Positions 7,384-13,564 of a DNA stretch of 15,551 nucleotides are shown here, in pieces. The notes beneath the pieces were generated by a model. That model did no database searches. It was not told the DNA's origin and saw nothing but the letters and a program-made list of their open reading frames with translations. This stretch comes from a candidate division CSSED10-310 bacterium. GTDB taxonomy: Bacteria; CSSED10-310; JAFGDC01. The position numbers and the translations under genes were made by a program. The stretch spans positions 1 through 15,551 of the forward strand of contig JAFGDC010000375.1 in NCBI GenBank assembly GCA_016932295.1. Reading direction: 5' to 3'. Numbering within the stretch: position 1 is the stretch's first letter; each line of letters starts with the position of its first letter.

Positions 7384-7920
7384 ATGTCCAGGATAGGAAA
7401 GAAACCGATTCCGGTGCCAGAAAAAGTAGAAGTATACGTCGATGGGCAGGTCATCCGTATCAGGGGCGCCAAGGGAAGCCTCGAGAAGACCATGCCCGAG
7501 ACCATCACCGTCGCCCGTGAGGGAAATCAGCTCATCGTTTCCAGATGTTCAGATGAACGCACTCAACGGGCTCTTCACGGCCTCTGGCGTTCTTTGGTCA
7601 ACAACATGGTGGTTGGTGTCTCCACTGGCTTCACCAAGGACTTGTTGATCAATGGCGTCGGCTATCGTGCCAACCTCAAGGGCAACACCCTGGTGCTCGC
7701 CCTCGGCTTCTCGCATCCCATCGAATATCCCATCCCGGAAGGAATCGAAATCAAGGTAGAGAAGCAGGTCGAGATCACTGTCGCGGGCATCGACAAGGAA
7801 AAGGTCGGCCAGACGGCCGCGGAAATCAGATTCTTCCGGCCCGTGGAGCCTTACAAGGGCAAAGGAATCCGTTATCGTGACGAACGCGTACGCCGCAAAG
7901 TCGGCAAGGTCGGCGTCTAG
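7384..7920 (+). CDS. rplF: 50S ribosomal protein L6 (uL6)
   Basis: L6 sits near the factor-binding region at the base of the L7/L12 stalk and matters for EF-G and EF-Tu function. The 178-residue length is standard. The start MSRIGKKPIPVPEKVEVYVD is canonical, followed by the two repeated L6 domains, with LLINGVGYRANLKGNTLVLA in the centre and EIRFFRPVEPYKGKGIRYRD near the end, the second being the usual family signature. ATG 7384 follows AAGGAG (7372-7377). Gene order rpsH-rplF-rplR is conserved. Confidence 0.97.
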   Translation: MSRIGKKPIPVPEKVEVYVDGQVIRIRGAKGSLEKTMPETITVAREGNQLIVSRCSDERTQRALHGLWRSLVNNMVVGVSTGFTKDLLINGVGYRANLKGNTLVLALGFSHPIEYPIPEGIEIKVEKQVEITVAGIDKEKVGQTAAEIRFFRPVEPYKGKGIRYRDERVRRKVGKVGV

Positions 7921-7937
7921 GCCAAGGAGACGAGAGC

Positions 7938-8312
7938 ATGTTGGGTTTAAGCAAAAAAATTATGGACCGCAGGAACCGCCGCCGTCGCCGCATCCGCACC
8001 AGTGTGCGGGGAACCAGCGGCCGTCCGCGCCTGGTGGTTTTCCGATCAAATAAACACATCTACGCCCAGATCATCGATGACACCACCGGCATGACCATGG
8101 CTACGGCCTCGTCTTGCAGCAAGGAAATCGCCCAGGTGGAAATCGAGGGGGGTGGCAAGATTGGCGTGGCCAAGCTGGTGGGTGCTGAAATTGCCAGGAG
8201 AGCCAAGGAACGGGACATCGCCGAGGTGGTGTTCGACAGGAATTTGTATGTCTACCACGGACGTGTCAAAGCCCTTGCAGAAGCGGCCCGCGAACACGGA
8301 CTGCGGTTTTGA
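7938..8312 (+). CDS. rplR: 50S ribosomal protein L18 (uL18)
   Basis: L18 binds 5S rRNA together with L5 and anchors it in the central protuberance. The product is 124 residues. It has a very basic N-terminal arm (KKIMDRRNRRRRRIR), followed by GTSGRPRLVVFRSNKHIYAQ and IIDDTTGMTMATASS, and ends VVFDRNLYVYHGRVKALAEA, AREHGLRF. These are the conserved landmarks of the family. ATG 7938 has AAGGAGA (7924-7930) in good position, and the spacer from rplF is only 17 bases. Confidence 0.96.
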   Translation: MLGLSKKIMDRRNRRRRRIRTSVRGTSGRPRLVVFRSNKHIYAQIIDDTTGMTMATASSCSKEIAQVEIEGGGKIGVAKLVGAEIARRAKERDIAEVVFDRNLYVYHGRVKALAEAAREHGLRF

Positions 8313-8332
8313 CGCGACGATGGCTGTGAAGT

Positions 8333-8348
8333 CTTAGGAGGTCCTGAG
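8333..8348 (+). promoter_or_regulatory. Foldback burying the rpsE ribosome-binding site
   Basis: The 16 bases CTTAGGAGGTCCTGAG can pair with themselves: C8333-G8348, T8334-A8347, T8335-G8346 (wobble), A8336-T8345, G8337-C8344, G8338-C8343, around an AGGT loop. The Shine-Dalgarno site AGGAGGT (8336-8342) lies wholly within it and the last pair uses the first base of the rpsE GTG start. Such a structure would lower S5 initiation unless opened by a ribosome or partner. The stem is short, so its stability in the cell is uncertain. Confidence 0.4.
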
Positions 8349-8842
8349 TGGAACGGTTCGACAACCAAGAGACCGAATATAGGGAAAAAGTAGTGCATAT
8401 CAACCGCGTCGCCAAGGTGGTCAAGGGCGGCCGCAGGTTCAATTTCGCCGCCCTGGTCGTGGTGGGCGACGGCAACGGCAAGGTCGGTGTCGCCAAGGGA
8501 AAAGCCCGCGAAGTACCCGATGCGATCCGCAAGGGTTTCGATCGGGCAAAGAAGAACATGATCGAAGTGCCCATGAAGGGAACCACCATTCCCCATGAGG
8601 TGGTCGGCAAGTTCGGCGCCAGCAAGGTCATCCTGAAACCCGCCTCCAAGGGCACCGGCGTCATCGCCGGTGGTCCGGTACGGGCGGTGGTGGAAGCCAG
8701 CGGCATCCAGGATGTGCTTACCAAGAATCTCGGCTCCAACAATCCCGGTAACGTCGTCAAGGCCACGATCGTCGCCTTGTCCGCTCTTCGGAATGCCGAA
8801 ATGATCTCGAAGCTGCGCGGCAAAAAAGTCGACTACCTGTGA
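8348..8842 (+). CDS. rpsE: 30S ribosomal protein S5 (uS5)
   Basis: S5 lines the mRNA entry site with S3 and S4 and affects decoding accuracy. The 164-residue product starts at GTG 8348, five bases after an almost perfect AGGAGGT. The N-terminal double-stranded-RNA-binding-like domain shows [20 protein letters not shown] and [20 protein letters not shown]; the C-terminal domain shows [20 protein letters not shown] and [16 protein letters not shown]. The segment corresponding to the loop altered in spectinomycin resistance (VVKGGRRF) looks wild type. The end GKKVDYL abuts rpmD. The ribosome-binding site can be sequestered by a small hairpin. Confidence 0.96.
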   Translation: MERFDNQETEYREKVVHINRVAKVVKGGRRFNFAALVVVGDGNGKVGVAKGKAREVPDAIRKGFDRAKKNMIEVPMKGTTIPHEVVGKFGASKVILKPASKGTGVIAGGPVRAVVEASGIQDVLTKNLGSNNPGNVVKATIVALSALRNAEMISKLRGKKVDYL

Positions 8843-8853
8843 GTGAGGCTGCT

Positions 8854-9066
8854 ATGAAGAAATTACTCATCACTCAGATACGCAGTGTCATCGGGCGCCC
8901 TGACAAACAGCGCCGCATCATGCGCAGCCTCGGCTTGCGCAAGATCGGACACCAGGTGCTCTGCCCGAATCGTCCGGAAATCCGCGGCCAGATCGCCAAA
9001 GTGCATCACCTGGTGCGATTCGAGGAAATCGACGTCGAGGAAGCCGCTCCCATGAGCGGCGAGTAA
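8854..9066 (+). CDS. rpmD: 50S ribosomal protein L30 (uL30)
   Basis: L30 is a small 50S protein of bacteria and archaea. From ATG 8854 the product has 70 residues, beginning MKKLLITQIRSVIGRPDKQR and continuing RIMRSLGLRKIGHQVLCPNR, PEIRGQIAKVHHLVRFEEID, which fits the family pattern (ITQ-RS-IGR, then LGLRKIGH). A GTG at 8839 overlapping the rpsE stop would add five residues (MSEAA); I prefer 8854 because GAGG (8845-8848) lies five bases upstream of it and the family normally starts right before the ITQ strand. The C-terminal extension IDVEEAAPMSGE goes about ten residues beyond E. coli L30. Confidence 0.92.
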   Translation: MKKLLITQIRSVIGRPDKQRRIMRSLGLRKIGHQVLCPNRPEIRGQIAKVHHLVRFEEIDVEEAAPMSGE

Positions 9067-9090
9067 CGGTGCAGGGAAGAGGACAGTACG

Positions 9091-9531
9091 ATGAAATTGA
9101 ACCAATTGAGCATTCCAAAAGGATCAAGGCACAAGATCAAGCGTGTCGGCCGCGGCCATAGCTCCGGTTGGGGCAAGACCTCCGGGCGCGGGCACAAGGG
9201 TCAGAAAGCCCGTTCCGGCGCCAGCATCCCCGCCTGGTTCGAAGGCGGGCAGATGCCCCTCATTCGCAGGATCCCCAAGCGCGGCTTTACCAACCCCTTC
9301 AGAAAACAGTACGCCATCATAAATATCAAGGAACTGGCGACCCTGCCGGCGGATGAAATCATCACTCCCGAGACGCTGTACCGGCACGGTCTGGTCAAGG
9401 GCGCTTTCGACGGCATTAAAATCCTTGGCGACGGTGAACTGGAGCTGCCGCTCCACATCAAGGCGCATAAATTCAGCAAGACCGCGGCGGACAAAATACG
9501 CGCGGCGGGCGGTAAGGCCGAGGAGATTTAA
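9091..9531 (+). CDS. rplO: 50S ribosomal protein L15 (uL15)
   Basis: L15 is a late-assembly 50S protein that binds several 23S rRNA domains. The product has 146 residues, near the norm of about 144-147. It starts MKLNQLSIPKGSRHKIKRVG and shows the Gly-rich extended N-terminal arm RGHSSGWGKTSGRGHKGQKA, then FEGGQMPLIRRIPKRGFTNP, and a globular end FSKTAADKIRAAGGKAEEI. ATG 9091 follows a purine-rich stretch (GGGAAGAGGA). Its stop is separated from the secY start by one base. Confidence 0.96.
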   Translation: MKLNQLSIPKGSRHKIKRVGRGHSSGWGKTSGRGHKGQKARSGASIPAWFEGGQMPLIRRIPKRGFTNPFRKQYAIINIKELATLPADEIITPETLYRHGLVKGAFDGIKILGDGELELPLHIKAHKFSKTAADKIRAAGGKAEEI

Positions 9532-9532
9532 G

Positions 9533-10864
9533 GTGCTGCAGTCATTCTCGAATGTATTCAAGATTCCGGAACTGAAGCGGCGGTTGCTTTTCACCATGGC
9601 CATGCTGGCCATCTACCGCATCGGCGCTCATGTGCCGACGCCGGGTATCAATACACTGGCGCTGGCTTCCTTCATCAAATCCGCCGCCAAGGGTACGATT
9701 TTCGGATTCTTCGATATGTTCTCGGGTGGCGCATTCTCCAACCTGACGATATTCACCCTCGGCATCATGCCGTACATCAGCGCATCCATCATTCTGCAGT
9801 TGCTGGCAGTTGTGGTGCCTTACCTTGAACGACTCTCCAAGGAGGGCGAACAGGGGCGCCGCAAGATCACCCAGTACACGAGGTACGGAACGGTGGTGCT
9901 GAGCGTCATTCAGTCCCTCGGTATCGCCATCGGCCTGGAGAGTATGGAAGGCGGCATGTTCGTGCGCTCACCTGGTTGGGCCTTCCGGATCATGACAGTC
10001 ATCACCCTCACCGCCGGCACCGCATTCATCATGTGGATCGGCGAACAAATTTCCGAACGCGGTATCGGCAATGGTATCTCCCTGATCATTTCCGCCGGCA
10101 TTGTCGCCGGTCTGCCCGGTGCCTTGCTCAACTCCTATGATCAGATTCGTACCGGCGACATGAAATTCTACGTGCTGCTGGCCATCATCGCCATCATGTT
10201 CATCGTGGTGGCGGGAGTGGTGCTCATGCAGCAATCCCAGCGCCGCATTCCGGTGCAGTATCCGAAGCGCGTGGTCGGCCGCCGGATCATGGGCGGACAG
10301 AGTACGCATGTGCCGCTGCGCATCAATACCGCCGGCGTGATCCCGGTGATTTTCGCGTCATCCATCATCATGTTCCCCCTCACCGTCATCAAGTTCCTCC
10401 GCAACTCTCTGGAGAGCGATGTGTGGCGTGGGGTCTTCGATGCCATCGAACAGAACATGATGCCTGGCGCAGTGATGTACACGGTCGTCTACGTCATACT
10501 CATCGTCTTCTTTTGCTACTTCTATACCGCCATTATATTCAATCCCACGGATCTGGCAGAGAACATGAAGAAAAACGGTGGCTTCATCCCTGGTATTCGA
10601 CCGGGCAAGCGAACCGCCGACTTTATCGATCGCGCACTCACCAGGGTCACCCTGGCCGGCGCCATCTTCCTCTCGGCCATTTCTGTACTGCCTACATTCC
10701 TCATCCGCTGGTTCAATGTGCCCTTCTACTTCGGAGGCACCGCCCTGCTCATCGTCGTGGGTGTCGGATTGGACACCATTCAGCAGATGGAATCACACCT
10801 GGTCATGCGTCACTACGAGGGCTTTCTGCGGGGCAGCAAGCGGATTCGCGGACGGCGGAGTTAG
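9533..10864 (+). CDS. secY: Preprotein translocase subunit SecY
   Basis: SecY is the channel subunit of the SecYEG translocon in the inner membrane, which exports and inserts proteins with SecA or the ribosome. From GTG 9533 the product has 443 residues, the usual size. The start MLQSFSNVFKIPELKRRLLF is canonical, with GAGGAG (9520-9525) as ribosome-binding site; an in-frame ATG at 9353 lies inside rplO and is rejected. The pattern fits ten membrane spans; GFFDMFSGGAFSNLTIFTLG (58-77) marks the plug and TM2 region, THVPLRINTAGVIPVIFASS lies by TM7, and NPTDLAENMKKNGGFIPGIR is the cytosolic loop that contacts SecA and ribosomes. The TAG stop overlaps the adk ribosome-binding site. Confidence 0.97.
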   Translation: MLQSFSNVFKIPELKRRLLFTMAMLAIYRIGAHVPTPGINTLALASFIKSAAKGTIFGFFDMFSGGAFSNLTIFTLGIMPYISASIILQLLAVVVPYLERLSKEGEQGRRKITQYTRYGTVVLSVIQSLGIAIGLESMEGGMFVRSPGWAFRIMTVITLTAGTAFIMWIGEQISERGIGNGISLIISAGIVAGLPGALLNSYDQIRTGDMKFYVLLAIIAIMFIVVAGVVLMQQSQRRIPVQYPKRVVGRRIMGGQSTHVPLRINTAGVIPVIFASSIIMFPLTVIKFLRNSLESDVWRGVFDAIEQNMMPGAVMYTVVYVILIVFFCYFYTAIIFNPTDLAENMKKNGGFIPGIRPGKRTADFIDRALTRVTLAGAIFLSAISVLPTFLIRWFNVPFYFGGTALLIVVGVGLDTIQQMESHLVMRHYEGFLRGSKRIRGRRS

Positions 10865-10873
10865 GAGTCGTTG

Positions 10874-11527
10874 GTGAGACTCGTCGTGCTCGGACCGCCA
10901 GGCGTGGGGAAGGGAACGCAGACCAAGATGCTCAAGGAGTCTCTTGCGTTGTCCCACATCTCCACAGGCGATATTCTGCGCGACAACGTCAAGCGCAACA
11001 CGGTGCTGGGGCAGGCCGCGGCCGGGTACATGAATTCCGGCCGGCTGGTTCCCGATGAGCTGGTCATCGACATGGTGGATGAACGGTTGAACTGGACTGA
11101 CTGCGCGACCGGATTCATCCTCGACGGGTATCCACGTACCAGGGGGCAGGCTGAGGCATTGCGTGACTACCTGCTTGCGCACGGCCAACCACTGGATGGC
11201 GTCATTTATATAGATGTCCCCACGCCGGTGATTGTGCTGCGATTGTCCGGCCGGCGTGTCTGTGAGGCATGCGGTGCGATTTACCACGTCACTTTTTCCC
11301 CATCCGCCGCCGGAGATCACTGTGAGCGCTGCGGCAGCATGCTGGTGCAGCGGCCGGACGATCAGGCCGAGGCCATCCAGAAACGGATCGCGGTCTACAA
11401 GGAAAACCTGCAGGCACTACTGGATTTCTATCGGGAAGGCGGGTTGCTGTTCACCATCGATGGTTCAGGCGCCATCGAGGAAATCCATGAAGAGATCCTG
11501 GCCAAGCTTGGGAAACGATCGAGATGA
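10874..11527 (+). CDS. adk: Adenylate kinase, long form with zinc lid
   Basis: This cytoplasmic enzyme catalyses ATP + AMP = 2 ADP. From GTG 10874 the product has 217 residues, MRLVVLGPPGVGKGTQTKML; AGGAG (10863-10867) is six bases upstream, whereas TTG 10871 would be too close. The P-loop GPPGVGKGT spans 7-15, AMP-binding TGDILRDNV starts at 31, and FILDGYPRTRGQAEA (81-95) is the adenylate-kinase signature. The lid holds four cysteines, Cys130, Cys133, Cys150 and Cys153, in CEACG and CERCG, forming the structural zinc site found in many non-enteric bacteria. It is embedded between secY and map and overlaps map by four bases (ATGA). Confidence 0.97.
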   Translation: MRLVVLGPPGVGKGTQTKMLKESLALSHISTGDILRDNVKRNTVLGQAAAGYMNSGRLVPDELVIDMVDERLNWTDCATGFILDGYPRTRGQAEALRDYLLAHGQPLDGVIYIDVPTPVIVLRLSGRRVCEACGAIYHVTFSPSAAGDHCERCGSMLVQRPDDQAEAIQKRIAVYKENLQALLDFYREGGLLFTIDGSGAIEEIHEEILAKLGKRSR

Positions 11528-12303
11528 TTATCATGAAGTCCGACCGTGAACTCGAACTGATGCGCCGGAGCAACGCCATCGTTGCGGAAGTACTGTGTTG
11601 CCTGCGCGGCATGATCAAACCAGGCATGTCGACCTATGATCTGGATCTGGAAGCCGAGAACATCATGGCCAGGTATAATGTGAAACCGGCGTTCAAGGGA
11701 TATCATGGATTTCCAAATGCGCTTTGCGCATCCATAAACGAGGAGATCGTGCATGGGATCCCCTCCCGCAAGCGCATCCTGAAAGACGGGGATATTATTA
11801 GTCTTGACTTTGGGGTGGTTTTGAATGGATATTACGGAGATGCCGCCATCACGGTTCCCGTGGGTACCATCAGTACTCGGGCACAGCAGCTCGTGGATGT
11901 GACCAGGCAGGCCTTGTATGCGGCCATCGATCAATGTCGCCAGGGCAGGCGGCTCAACGATATCGCGCGGGCGGTGGAGAGTCAGGTGCGCGGCACGGGA
12001 TTTTCCATCATTCGGGACTTCGTTGGTCATGGGATCGGGCGGACGTTACATGAAGCGCCGCAGATTCCCAATTATTTCGATCCGTATCGGCGCGAGCGGT
12101 TGCGGGTCGGCATGGTGCTGGCGATAGAGCCGATGATCAGTGAGGGTACTTTTGAAGTCAAAATCCGCGGTGATGGATGGACGGCGGTGACGGCTGACGG
12201 TAAGCTGTCGGCTCATTTCGAGCATACTGTCGCCATCACCGAGGATGGTCCTGAAATTTTGAGTGAGATGGGCTGTTATAATAAACAGCCGCAAACGAAT
12301 TAG
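11524..12303 (+). CDS. map: Methionine aminopeptidase, type I
   Basis: The enzyme removes the initiator Met from new proteins whose second residue is small, many of them ribosomal proteins encoded here. The 259-residue product shows the pita-bread fold signature with all five metal ligands in place: Asp95 ([10 protein letters not shown]), Asp106 (YYGDAAIT), His169 ([12 protein letters not shown]), Glu202 (LAIEPM) and Glu233 (HFEHTVAI), plus active-site His77 (EIVHGIP). It lacks the insert of type II enzymes and an SH3-like N-terminal extension. ATG 11524 overlaps the adk stop and gives [17 protein letters not shown], close to the usual MII-KS start; ATG 11533 is an alternative. The last codons carry a palindrome with a promoter-like motif. 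Confidence 0.96.
   Translation: MIIMKSDRELELMRRSNAIVAEVLCCLRGMIKPGMSTYDLDLEAENIMARYNVKPAFKGYHGFPNALCASINEEIVHGIPSRKRILKDGDIISLDFGVVLNGYYGDAAITVPVGTISTRAQQLVDVTRQALYAAIDQCRQGRRLNDIARAVESQVRGTGFSIIRDFVGHGIGRTLHEAPQIPNYFDPYRRERLRVGMVLAIEPMISEGTFEVKIRGDGWTAVTADGKLSAHFEHTVAITEDGPEILSEMGCYNKQPQTN
12271..12290 (+). promoter_or_regulatory. 7-bp palindrome centred on an extended -10 motif, upstream of infA
   Basis: GGCTGTT (12271-12277) and AACAGCC (12284-12290) are perfect reverse complements around ATAATA. The left half and loop contain TGTTATAAT (12274-12282), an exact extended -10 element (TGn-TATAAT) of sigma-70 type. No good -35 hexamer is seen at 16-18 bases upstream, only an AT-rich AAATTTT run (12254-12260), which an extended -10 promoter can tolerate. 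A start near 12289 would give an infA leader of about 35 bases. The element lies within the last codons of map, so the Tyr-Asn codons TATAAT could also be coincidental; another TATAAT at 11674 lacks the TG extension. Confidence 0.4.
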
Positions 12304-12323
12304 GTCTCCGGTGGAGGAGGAGT

Positions 12324-12542
12324 ATGCGAAAGCAAGACACCATTACGATGGAAGGAGTGGTCATCGAGCCGTTACCGAATGCCATGTTCAGAGTGGAATT
12401 GAGTAATGGCCATGTGATCCTCGCCCACGTATCCGGAAAGATGCGCAAGCACTTCATCAGGATCCTTCCAGGCGATAAGGTGGTGGTGGAGCTTTCAACA
12501 TACGACCTGACCAGGGGCCGCATAGTGTATCGGTCGAAGTGA
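12324..12542 (+). CDS. infA: Translation initiation factor IF-1
   Basis: IF-1 occupies the 30S A site during initiation and assists IF-2 and IF-3. The product has 72 residues, the exact standard length, with the OB-fold pattern [60 protein letters not shown] and GRIVYRSK. The ATG is served by a strong purine-rich site, GGAGGAGGAG (12313-12322); the upstream CTCC (12306-12309) can pair with part of it (GGAG 12313-12316) around a 3-base loop, which is weak. It follows map by 20 bases and is possibly served by its own promoter inside the end of map. Confidence 0.97.
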   Translation: MRKQDTITMEGVVIEPLPNAMFRVELSNGHVILAHVSGKMRKHFIRILPGDKVVVELSTYDLTRGRIVYRSK

Positions 12543-12563
12543 GCGGAGGCCGAGAGGTGTGAT

Positions 12564-12677
12564 ATGAAGGTCAAGGCATCAGTCAAGAAACGATGTGACA
12601 AGTGCAAGGTGATTCGACGCAGGGGGATCATTCGGGTGATCTGCGAGAATCCACGCCACAAGCAGCGGCAGGGATGA
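12564..12677 (+). CDS. rpmJ: 50S ribosomal protein L36 (bL36), zinc-binding form
   Basis: This 37-residue gene is the smallest ribosomal protein of the 50S subunit. The reading [20 protein letters not shown] then [17 protein letters not shown] matches L36 along its whole length. Zinc ligands Cys11, Cys14, Cys27 and His32 are all present, so this is the zinc-binding (C+) paralogue. The ATG at 12564 follows GAGAGGTG in a usable position, and the stop is TGA 12675-12677. The infA-rpmJ-rpsM order is common outside the gammaproteobacteria. It is followed by a 52-base spacer able to form alternative hairpins upstream of rpsM. Confidence 0.96.
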   Translation: MKVKASVKKRCDKCKVIRRRGIIRVICENPRHKQRQG

Positions 12678-12679
12678 GA

Positions 12680-12710
12680 TCGCGATGCACAGACTCGCGG
12701 AATCCCGAGT
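12680..12710 (+). promoter_or_regulatory. Two mutually exclusive hairpins in the rpsM leader
   Basis: In the 52-base rpmJ-rpsM spacer, ACTCG (12693-12697) plus GG (12699-12700) can pair with CC (12704-12705) plus CGAGT (12706-12710), with one bulged C and an AAT loop. Alternatively CGCGA (12681-12685) can pair with TCGCG (12695-12699), extendable by a T12680-G12700 wobble. The two share bases 12695-12700 and cannot coexist. The rpsM ribosome-binding site starts about seven bases beyond. In E. coli the leader at this point folds into a switchable pseudoknot bound by S4. The resemblance here is in position and switch-like pairing only. Confidence 0.35.
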
Positions 12711-12729
12711 GAAGTAAAAGGAGGTTCAA

Positions 12730-13098
12730 TTGGCTCGTATTGCAGGCGTTGATTTGCCGAGAAACAAGAAGACCGAGATCGCGCTGACCTACATTTTCGG
12801 TGTCGGTCAGAGTTCGTCGGTAAAGATACTGAACATTGCGCGCGTGGATCCTGACACGCGGGTGAAGGACTTGACGGAAGAAGAGGTGAACCGGCTGCGC
12901 CAGGTGATCGAAAAGGATTTCAAGGTGGAGGGTGCACTCCGCCAAGAACTCAGTATGAACATCAAGCGCCTCATGGATGTCGGTACCTATCGGGGATTGC
13001 GCCATCGCAAGTCCTTGCCGGTTCGTGGTCAGCGGACCAGGACGAACGCCCGAACCCGCAAGGGTCGCAAGCGACGCATTGGTGGAAAGAAAGGCTAG
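12730..13098 (+). CDS. rpsM: 30S ribosomal protein S13 (uS13)
   Basis: S13 lies in the 30S head, pairs with S19 and touches P-site tRNA and L5. The 122-residue product starts at TTG 12730, giving [20 protein letters not shown], which is the conserved N-terminus; AAGGAGGT (12718-12725) precedes it at ideal spacing. Further signatures are [20 protein letters not shown] and [35 protein letters not shown] at the basic C-terminus. It begins the alpha-operon equivalent. A TTG start behind a strong site and a foldable leader would fit regulated initiation, but regulation is not shown directly. Confidence 0.96.
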   Translation: MARIAGVDLPRNKKTEIALTYIFGVGQSSSVKILNIARVDPDTRVKDLTEEEVNRLRQVIEKDFKVEGALRQELSMNIKRLMDVGTYRGLRHRKSLPVRGQRTRTNARTRKGRKRRIGGKKG

Positions 13099-13102
13099 GA
13101 CT

Positions 13103-13122
13103 GGTCTGGGCAAGACCTTTTA
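13103..13122 (+). terminator. Weak terminator-like hairpin between rpsM and rpsK
   Basis: GGTCT (13103-13107) pairs with AGACC (13113-13117) around a GGGCA loop, and TTTTA (13118-13122) follows at once, which is the layout of an intrinsic terminator. The stem is only 5 bp and the T-run four bases, so full termination is unlikely; partial attenuation within the operon is conceivable. It starts just after the rpsM stop, in a 38-base spacer that also holds the rpsK ribosome-binding site GGGAG (13126-13130). Confidence 0.3.
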
Positions 13123-13136
13123 TACGGGAGTAGCGA

Positions 13137-13535
13137 ATGGCTAAAAAAGTGAGACGCAGCACCGTGGGCAAGAAGAAAGAACGCCGCATGGTGGCCCAGG
13201 GCATCGCGCACATACAATCAACATTCAACAACACCATTGTCACCATCACCGACATGATGGGGAACTCGGTGGCGTGGTCAAGCGCCGGCGCGATCGGCTA
13301 CAAGGGATCACGCAAGAGCACACCCTTCGTGGCCCAGGCGGTCGCCAGGACCGTCGCCCAGAAGGCAATGGACATGGGTATGAAGCAGATAGAAATCCGC
13401 CTCAAGGGTCCCGGCGCCGGCAGGGAATCGGCCATCAGGGCGTTGCAGGCTGCCGGTTTGGAGGTTAAGGCCATCAAGGACGTAACCCCAATTCCCCACA
13501 ATGGCTGCAGGCCGCCCAAGCGCAGGCGCGTGTGA
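13137..13535 (+). CDS. rpsK: 30S ribosomal protein S11 (uS11)
   Basis: S11 sits on the 30S platform near the E site and helps shape the mRNA exit region. The product has 132 residues. It begins [20 protein letters not shown] and contains [40 protein letters not shown] and the invariant ending [18 protein letters not shown]. The Asn in PIPHNGCRP is the position that forms isoaspartate in E. coli S11. ATG 13137 is six bases after GGGAG. The stop codon overlaps a small hairpin in front of rpsD. Confidence 0.97.
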   Translation: MAKKVRRSTVGKKKERRMVAQGIAHIQSTFNNTIVTITDMMGNSVAWSSAGAIGYKGSRKSTPFVAQAVARTVAQKAMDMGMKQIEIRLKGPGAGRESAIRALQAAGLEVKAIKDVTPIPHNGCRPPKRRRV

Positions 13536-13547
13536 TGCGGAGCGCAT
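13535..13547 (+). promoter_or_regulatory. Small hairpin at the rpsK-rpsD junction
   Basis: ATGCG (13535-13539) and CGCAT (13543-13547) are exact reverse complements around a GAG triloop; the first base is the last base of the rpsK stop codon. The rpsD ribosome-binding site AAGGGAG (13550-13556) follows after two bases. S4 is a known mRNA-binding autoregulator in E. coli and in Firmicutes, where sites lie upstream of rpsM or rpsD. The stem is short and may be chance. Confidence 0.25.
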
Positions 13548-13564
13548 AGAAGGGAGTACGAGAG

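Noticed and set aside
8320..8337. Five-codon ATG...TAG mini open frame between rplR and rpsE
   Set aside because: No ribosome-binding site of its own is visible and such short frames arise easily by chance; it could not be told from noise.
10423..11058. Open frame of 211 codons on the + strand across the secY-adk junction in another frame
   Set aside because: It overlaps the end of secY and the start of adk, both certain, and reads as low-complexity, His- and Arg-rich out-of-frame sequence.
11674..11679. TATAAT inside map
   Set aside because: It has no TG extension and no -35 at the right distance; it simply encodes Tyr-Asn.
11804..11833. TTGACT followed 18 bases later by GATATT inside map
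   Set aside because: The -10 matches only four of six bases, spacing is long, and the bases encode the conserved SLDFG and YYG segments of the enzyme.
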